64,000 nt of DNA from Plenodomus lindquistii (lineage: Eukaryota > Ascomycota > Dothideomycetes > Pleosporales > Leptosphaeriaceae): positions 992,001-1,056,000 of the forward strand of contig JANUWI010000005.1 of NCBI GenBank assembly GCA_025504975.1, given 5' to 3'. The notes beneath the pieces were generated by a model. It was not told the DNA's origin. It did not search any database and saw only the letters and a program-made list of their open reading frames with translations. Every line of letters starts with the position of its first letter. The first letter of the stretch is position 1. Positions 57,568 through 64,000 of the stretch are shown in pieces. A program made the translations under genes and the position numbers.

Positions 57568-58612
57568 GCTGTCTGGCAAAGAGGACTGTACGATAGATTT
57601 GGAGGAACGTAGGGTGTGGATCCTATGTGGTTGACTATCGAGCCACGCTTCGGCTCTTCTCAGAGTTAGACGAGGTTGCCTGGTCTGAGATGGATGGTTT
57701 GGCTGTTCTTAAGGGGCCTTGAGGTTGGCTTGGGTTTTGCTGCATTGCGGGCGTTTCTAAAATGGCGAAAGCAATTGGCAAACTGTCTGAATTTCTAATC
57801 AAAGCATGAAGTCAAAGTTTTCTTTTCGATGGTGTGAAGTGTGGGGTTGCATCTGCTAATCATCTCTCTTAGCTAACGTTGGTCCCCAAATGTGTGCGCA
57901 CGCGCAAGACGACAAAACATCATTTCAATACTCAATAGGAAATGTATCTATTGGACTATTGGACTGCCTAAGAGTTCTCTGCGTGTTCTAGACCTCAGCA
58001 TCTACTTCCCACTCTACCCGCAGCAGCAGCGCACCATCAACTGCGCAGGTGACTCGGACTGTCACATGACGGGTATATTGAGGATATAATCATGCCATGA
58101 TTTGAGACGTGGTGTTGAGGTGTAGCAGTAGGCTGGCGGGCCTGTGTTGCCTGTCACAGTGGGGAGTGGCTCCGCTCCTTCCCTTTCGGTTGCTGAGCGC
58201 ACAGGCCAGCATTTTGTGCTTTGCGAGCCGCAATTTGCTACTCCTCACCAACATCGCGCCCACCACCGCCCACGACCAGCACCCGTTGCCCGCCCGTTTG
58301 ATTCCATCACTCCCTTGTCTCCCCGAGGTCCCTTGCATATATCTCCGCCATATAATCCGGACCCGTCCATCTCCGTTCTGGCCATATCGCATCCACCCTC
58401 TTCTGGCACTCTGTCAAACCATGTATGTGTGCCCTTACTCATCCTCTGGGCGATTCACCTGCTGATCGTGGCCCTCTTTGATGCCGCAGCCCCACTAGAA
58501 TTCACTTCGCGCATATACACACACACCCGTCGCTTCTTGCCCACGCCCACGCCCGAGCACACGCCCGCATCCTCCATTGGTCTACGCCATTCCATCCTCC
58601 ACATCCTCGAAA
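57568..58612. other. Intergenic region before G3BP-like gene
   Basis: About 1 kb between two plus-strand genes. The right half (58230-58610) is C-rich and pyrimidine-rich, as expected of a long 5' leader of a well-expressed gene. No gene supported. Confidence 0.5.
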
Positions 58613-60334
58613 ATGGCATCCACCGAATCGTCCGGCCCCGTCAACGGCAACTACGCGCCACAGGGCTACGAGAACAGCTATTCCACCGGCGCCTCCAACT
58701 TCACACCCGGCCAGCAACCAACAGCCCAGCCTGCACAGCAAGCACCCGCATCGGAGATCCCCAAGGACGAGGTTGGCTGGTACTTTGTCGAGCAGTACTA
58801 CACCACCCTGAGCAAGAGCCCGGATCGCCTCTACGTATGTCTCTCATGTCTACTCCATCTTGAATGTCTACAACATGCGACTAACATGCCGTCCAGCTCT
58901 TCTACAACAAGCGCTCCCAGTACGTCTCTGGTGTCGAGGAGGAGAAGGTCAATGTTTGCCTCGGCCAGAAGGTATTTCTCAACCCATATGCCATATCGAC
59001 AACTTGCTAATACGCGCACAGGCCATCAACGAGCGCATCAAGGAACTCGAATACAAGGACACCAAGGTCCGCGTCACTAACGTCGACTCGCAAGGCTCCG
59101 ACGCCAATATCGTCATCCAGGTCATTGGTGAGATCTCCAACCAAGGCCAGCCCCACAAGCGCTTCGTTCAGACCTTCGTCCTCGCTGAGCAGACCAACGG
59201 TTACTTCGTGCTGAACGACATCTTCCGCTACCTCGCCGAGGAGCCAGAGGAGGATGAGGAGACCCAGCAGGACGGTGCCAATGGCGTCGTGGAGCCCGCA
59301 CCTACCGCCGCTGTCCCTGAGGATGAGGCCGCTCAGGCTGCAACCAGCGAGGAGGACTTGAGCAAGGTTGATGGCAAGCTTGAGGAGGTCGCGCAGGAGG
59401 AGCCAGCCGCTGAAGTTGCCGCTGCTGCCCCAGCTCAGCAGGTGCCAGAGGAGATTGAGCAACCCAAGGTCGAGGAGGCGCCCGAAGCCATCACTGAGGA
59501 TGCATCGAGCAAGGAGGCTGAAGCTCCTGCTGCTGAAGAGGCTGCCGAAGCCGAGAAGCCCGCTGCGCCTGCCCCCACACCCGCCCCCGCTGCCCCCAAG
59601 GCCGCCCCCGTCGCAATGCCCACTGGGCCACCAAAGCCCAGGACATGGGCTAGCCTCGCCGCTTCTGCCCACAAGGTCGCTACTCCAGCCATCCCGGCGC
59701 CTGCTCAGCAAGCCCCTTCGCAGACCAAGACTGCCGCTCCATCCCAGCCCGCTGCTGCTGCACCTGCCCAGACCAAGGAGCCTACCCGCGACCAGTCCCC
59801 CGCGAACAGCCAAGGCGAGGCTGCCGGCTGGCAAACTGCGACCGGCCACAAGAAGGAACAGTCGCGCGCTCAGAACCTCGGGCCTGCCGCTGATCCCGAC
59901 CAGAAGCGCGCCTACATTAAGAACGTTTTCTCTCAGGTTGAGGAAGCCTCTCTGAGGACTCTGCTCACCAAGTACGGCGAGATTGAATATCTTGACGTCA
60001 ACCGCCCCAAGGTTTGTAATATGCCATAGATTTGAAACCTGGCCGACTGACAAAATCTTAGAACTGCGCCTTCGTGGATTTCAAGACGCCCGCTGGATTC
60101 CAAGCCGCGGTAGCCGCCAACCCACACACTGTCAATGGTATCGAGATCAAGGTTGAAGAGCGTCGCGCCAACCCTGCGCAGTTCGGTGGACGTGGAGGGT
60201 TCGCACGCGGTGGAGCTCCACGAGGACGCGGAGGTGTCGGCGGTGGAGCCCCTCGTGGTGGCTTCAACCCTCGTGGACGCGGCGGCCCATCCCGAGGCGG
60301 CCGAGGCGGTGCTTCTGCTCCCCAAGAGGCATGA
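58613..60334 (+). CDS. G3BP-like protein with NTF2 and RRM domains and RGG tail
   Basis: Homologue of Ras-GAP SH3-binding protein (G3BP/Nxt3, relative of yeast Bre5), an RNA-binding stress-granule scaffold and ubiquitin-protease cofactor. The start at 58613 gives MASTESSGPVNGNYAPQGYE. The NTF2-like domain is KDEVGWYFVEQYYTTLSKSP, then after an intron LFYNKRSQYVSGVEEEKVNV, and after a second AINERIKELEYKDTKVRVTN and FVQTFVLAEQTNGYFVLNDI. A long Ala/Pro/Glu-rich linker includes PRTWASLAASAHKV, a motif typical of the family. The RRM is KRAYIKNVFSQVEEASLRTL through, across a last intron (about 60014-60060), NCAFVDFKTPAGFQAAV. The tail is rich in RGG/GGF. Three short introns; about 510 residues. 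Domain order and the WASLA motif make the call firm. Confidence 0.93.
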
Positions 60335-61258
60335 AGTGGTTGAAAACCAAGACGCACTCTTGTGTCCCCTTGTCCCCTTGTTCCTTACTCCTACAGGAGT
60401 CGGCTGCGACTTTCCTTGTAACGACTGACGGTTCTAGCTATGTACTGTACTCGATTCTTCCAGCGCTTGTATAAAAGTCACCATGTCCGAGGAAAAGTCT
60501 GGGCGTTCTTTCGTTGTGGGATGTGGGAGAGCCCTTGCATAGCGAGTGGTTTTAATGTTGCATTTTCCCTTCCTGTACCTTTATTGTTTCGTGCAGCGTC
60601 TTGGCTGGAACGTTTCTCTTCTCTGTGCGCATTCTTAATTTCCTCACATGTATGGACGGCTATCTAATAGCTGGGACACGGACTATGGAAACGGACTAGG
60701 GTCGGTGTAACGGGATGATGCAGCGTCTGCTTGAGCTGTCAAGAAGAATAGCAAGGGGCAGGAAGACTGGCGGCGTGAGTAGAGGATACCGAGCAGAGTT
60801 GAAAGAACAAAGAAGAAGTAAGCAAGTCTCATTTGGTTTGCTCGAGCCAAGCACGTGTGGTGTGTGAAGCCCCTGTACGTACATGATAACGTCACCTGAT
60901 GGTGCGGCCATGGCGAGAGCGTGCGCTGATTCGCAGTGGGACGGCGGTGGCTTGCACGGCACGCCTCTTGGGCTTGTTCATGCACACGACTGCACAGGTA
61001 CTTTCGTCCGCCTCGAGTCCCGACTTGTTCTCAGCTCTGTCCGTTTCTGCCCCTGCCAGCAGCCTGGTGTCTCTCTCGCGACACTAGAATCACGCCGCTC
61101 CAAGCGCGACGCGGGGTCTAGTTAGTGGGGCCGTGGCCGCAGGTGGAGCGCCTCACCACTCCCAACTTGGCTTGTACTCTATCTTGTATCTTGTATCTTG
61201 TATCTTGTATCTTCCTCACTCTTTGTCCACCAACACATGCCCTCGCCTCCTCGCCAGT
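60335..61258. other. Intergenic region before septin-like gene
   Basis: About 920 bp between two plus-strand genes. Contains an (atcttgt)n repeat at 61181-61213 shortly before the start codon. No gene supported. Confidence 0.5.
61181..61213. repeat. Seven-base tandem repeat (atcttgt)
   Basis: Four full copies of atcttgt plus a partial copy, in the leader of the septin-like gene. Confidence 0.9.
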
Positions 61259-63840
61259 ATGCGACCGCTACCGGGCGGTGACGCCCTGCCAGTAACCTCG
61301 TCTGCCAAACCCCGGTCTCGCAAGTCGAGCGTTGACCATGCCGCCGCCCCAGCGAGCCAGGTCCCCACTACCTTTGTCATGAAGCGCGTCGAGGACTTGG
61401 AGCCCACGGCTGCTGTCAGTAGCGCAGGCAGCAAGGGGAAGCAGCGAGACACGACCTTTGGTGTACAGAGCCTGGCCGACACGCTCGAGGCTGCCTTTGG
61501 CGCGCAAAGTGCCGCAGAAGCAGTGAAGGGCGACTCCAGTGACTCGAGCCAGCCAGCTGAAGTGCCCCCGAGGCCAGCGCCGCATAGCTCAGCATCTGGC
61601 TCTGCAAAGGCCATGGAAAGCCCCAAGGCGTCACCGTCAAAGAAGCCAAAGAGGATCCTATCGGGCCATGTTGCGCCAATACCCTTTACGCTACCCAACA
61701 TTGATGCGCCCTCGCCGATGCCTGCATCCGTCATGAGTACGCCGAGGTCCGTGTCTATGCAGTCACTGAAACTCTCCGACGAAGAGTCGATGGTGGACGA
61801 GGTGACGAGTCAGGCGATTGTCTCGAGTGGTGACGAAGACGAAGACGAGCATGTCGAGACACAACAAGGTGCCTCAGGCAGCTTCCCACAACTGGTCATG
61901 CCCAGCATACAAATGCCAAGACGGAGACCTTTCACCACCAAGGGCAAAGCTATGGGCAAATTAAGGGTTATGGTTGCTGGACAGTCGGGTACGTACATTA
62001 TTCACGTCACTTTGTCTCTGTCGGGTCGTAGTGATTACCTTGTAGCATCACGACTAACACTATTCTGTAGGTATTGGCAAGACATCCCTCATCCGGTCCA
62101 TTGTCCAGCTCTGCGAAGATATTGTCCACGTTGACCCCCTTACTCCGTCCAACTCTGCATCACAGTCAGCTCCGCCGCGGTCGCTCGCTAGGAGAAGGAA
62201 GGCCGAATCCATGCGCATCAGTGAAGTTCATGCTAGCACCAAGCCATATCCGCACTGGTGGACAGACCTTGAGGAGAATCGCATACTACGACGAAGGAAG
62301 AGCAGTGCAGATGCTGTCTTGGAAAGAAATATCTGCTTCGTCGATACGCCTGGTGTGTCACAGGACCTGTCTGACGAGGAAGCGATGAGGACGATTATCA
62401 ATTACGTCGAGTCGTTGATGTATCAAACATCATCAATCACCACATTGGAAGACACTGATGTGCTGGGTGTTGTCAGTGGAAGTGGAGGTGTCCTGGTCGA
62501 TGCGGTGCTCTACCTCCTACCACCGGGTACGCCGAGCATCCTTGTTCATGTCAAAACTTGCTAACATTGTGACAGATCAAGATATCACCAAAGACATCGA
62601 GTTTATGCAGCGTCTATCCTTCCTTACCAATGTCATACCTGTCATTGCAAAGTCTGACACCATCTCGGCTCCGGAGCTGGTATCTCTGAAGACTTCGATA
62701 CTTGCGCGACTACAAATCACCTCTGTCAAGCCTTTCTTCTTCGGCAAGCCCCTTGACGACGCCCTGCTTGCTGTCCAAAGTCTACCGATCCTGGCAACAT
62801 CTCAGAACAATGCCGCATCACAGACAGAACCATCGCAATACCCCTTTAGTACACCTACCTACCCATTCGCGATTTCGTCGACCCTTGGATCGGACAACGA
62901 CATCATGGATGCTTCATTACTCATGTCGCCCGACTACGTGCAGCCCCTACTACCCTCTGAGCTATCGACGCTCGTCACGCAAGTCTTTGACCCAGAGTCC
63001 ATTTCCTGGCTACGACACTCGGCAGCAAAGCGCTTCCTCGCATGGCGCAAGGCCAAGCTTCCCAGAGAATCCACCACAGATCCCCTCCAACATCCACAAA
63101 CCCCGACAACCGCCTCTATCGGTCTAAAACACACAAACCTCAACGCCTCAGCCCCCTCTTCAATCTTCTCAGTTGCCTCACCTTCCGGCGTCCTAGTCCC
63201 CCGCTCAGGATCGCCCTTTTACGCCTCGAACCTCCAATCCCCCTTCCTCGCCTCATCAGCCTCACTAGCAAACTCTGAAAGCGCCGAACAACCAGGCTCC
63301 TTTTCACTCGCGCGCTACACAAACGCCGCACAAGGCGAGCTCCCACTATCCGAGATTCGCATCGCAAAATGGGCCACAGACCTCCAACGCAGTCTGCGCA
63401 ACGAGCGCGATCGCTTCGAAGACGTGCAGCGCGAAGACCGCACAAAGTGGTTGCTTGAGCGCATGGGCGATGAAGTCTCGCGCGGCACTATTGTTGCGCC
63501 TTCTGGTGGTGGACCACCAAGGGCAGACTGGGCTGTTGTGCGACACGGTGACGATGAGAAGGAGGCGTGTTGTGGAGGAGCTGTAGGAGGACCTCGGTAT
63601 CGCACCTCGACTGCTACTTCTACTGGGCTGGACTCGAGAGATCCATTGGGGTTGTGCAGTCTTGGAGATGAGTTTAAGAGGAGGGGCAGTGTGCTTGTAA
63701 AGGTGTTGGGGGGGATGAGTGTGCTTGGGGCGGTTGTTCTGACGGTGGTTAGGGCGTTGGGGATCGAGAGTAGTGTTGGGGTGAATATGAGTGTGAGTGT
63801 GCAGGAGTGGTGGGGGCGGGTTACTGGGTGGAATGAATGA
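61259..63840 (+). CDS. Septin-type G-domain protein with C-terminal membrane segment
   Basis: Filamentous-fungal septin-like GTPase outside the core septin groups. The start at 61259 gives MRPLPGGDALPVTSSAKPRS. About 240 disordered residues are followed by KLRVMVAGQS; an intron (about 61990-62071) splits the P-loop and splicing restores GQSGIGKTSLIRSIVQLCED (G1). G3 is FVDTPGVSQD and G4 is VIPVIAKSDTISAPEL. A second intron (about 62526-62576) joins LLPP to DQDITKDIEFMQRLSF, a septin-like block. The C-terminal half is Ser/Ala/Pro-rich, then helical (SEIRIAKWATDLQRSLRNER), and near the end has one hydrophobic stretch (VLVKVLGGMSVLGAVVLTVV). About 800 residues, much longer than canonical septins of 300 to 480. 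A membrane-attached GTPase is the natural reading, but the role is unknown. Confidence 0.85.
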
Positions 63841-64000
63841 GTAGAGTGGGATATGCACAGAGAGAGAGAGAGAGAGAGAGAGGATGTTGCCCCGGGGTGG
63901 AGTAGATGGGATGGGATGTGGCGGGTGGAAGACGATGCTAGACTGCGTGCTGGATATACCCCAACTACATTATACTTGTTGATGGAGAACGAACTTGATG
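63841..64000. other. 3' flank at window edge
   Basis: Follows the septin-like stop codon; contains the AG microsatellite and no gene within the window. Confidence 0.5.
63859..63882. repeat. AG dinucleotide microsatellite
   Basis: Uninterrupted (AG)n run just after the septin-like gene's stop codon. Confidence 0.9.

Noticed and set aside
59007..60053. 348-codon minus-strand frame rich in Gly/Leu
   Set aside because: Antisense shadow of the G3BP-like gene, produced by the GC-rich Ala/Pro/Glu linker.
1..64000. Secondary metabolite or defence gene cluster
   Set aside because: No polyketide synthase, NRPS, terpene cyclase, NLR-like or HET-domain gene is present; ERG9, EthD and the MDR protein are scattered and not a cluster.

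Overview
This is a nuclear contig from a filamentous ascomycete, most likely a dothideomycete of the order Pleosporales. The evidence is many short introns (about 45 to 100 bp, GT-AG with CTAAC/CTGAC-type branch points), compact intron-poor genes on both strands, fungal-type ERG9, eIF4E, Rpn5 and Spt5, and a secreted Alt a 1-like (AA1-like) protein, a family concentrated in Pleosporales. I cannot name the species. I see no bacterial, plasmid or viral genes, no rRNA, no convincing tRNA and no CRISPR array.

Left part (1-18800), dense housekeeping. On the minus strand in a row: proteasome lid subunit Rpn5 (cut by the left edge), a large ubiquitin-conjugating enzyme with a cysteine-rich N-terminus, an Rdx/selenoprotein-W-like protein, a Caj1/Djp1-type J-protein, cap-binding eIF4E, squalene synthase ERG9, and mitochondrial tyrosyl-tRNA synthetase. 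A raffinose-synthase/Sip1-like alpha-galactosidase follows on the plus strand, then a coiled-coil membrane protein on the minus strand. A 172-bp inverted-repeat (MITE-like) element lies between ERG9 and the tRNA synthetase.

Middle part (18800-44100), less dense. A roughly 1060-residue fungal protein of unknown function (+), a secreted alpha-carbonic anhydrase (-), a 4.2-kb stretch with no convincing gene, an EthD-domain protein (+), a CSC1/OSCA-type channel (-), a WDR68/DCAF7-type WD40 protein with a long polyglutamine N-terminus (-) that shares a short divergent promoter with phosphopantetheine adenylyltransferase (+), and an F-box-like protein (+).

Right part (44100-64000). Two lineage-restricted proteins, an Alt a 1-like secreted protein, then a gene-free stretch with interstitial telomere-like CCCTAA repeats enclosed by an inverted repeat of about 57 bp. 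After that come a zinc-less MDR oxidoreductase, transcription elongation factor Spt5, a G3BP-like NTF2+RRM protein and a septin-type GTPase with a predicted C-terminal membrane segment, all on the plus strand.

The genes do not form one pathway or a recognisable metabolite cluster. The most distinctive observations are the E2 with a zinc-ribbon/RBR-like N-terminus, two inferred GC-AG introns, the palindromic interstitial-telomere island beside an effector-like gene, and an unassigned protein joining a SANT-like segment to a DUF7587-like domain. Exon boundaries were worked out by eye from splice consensus and frame continuity.
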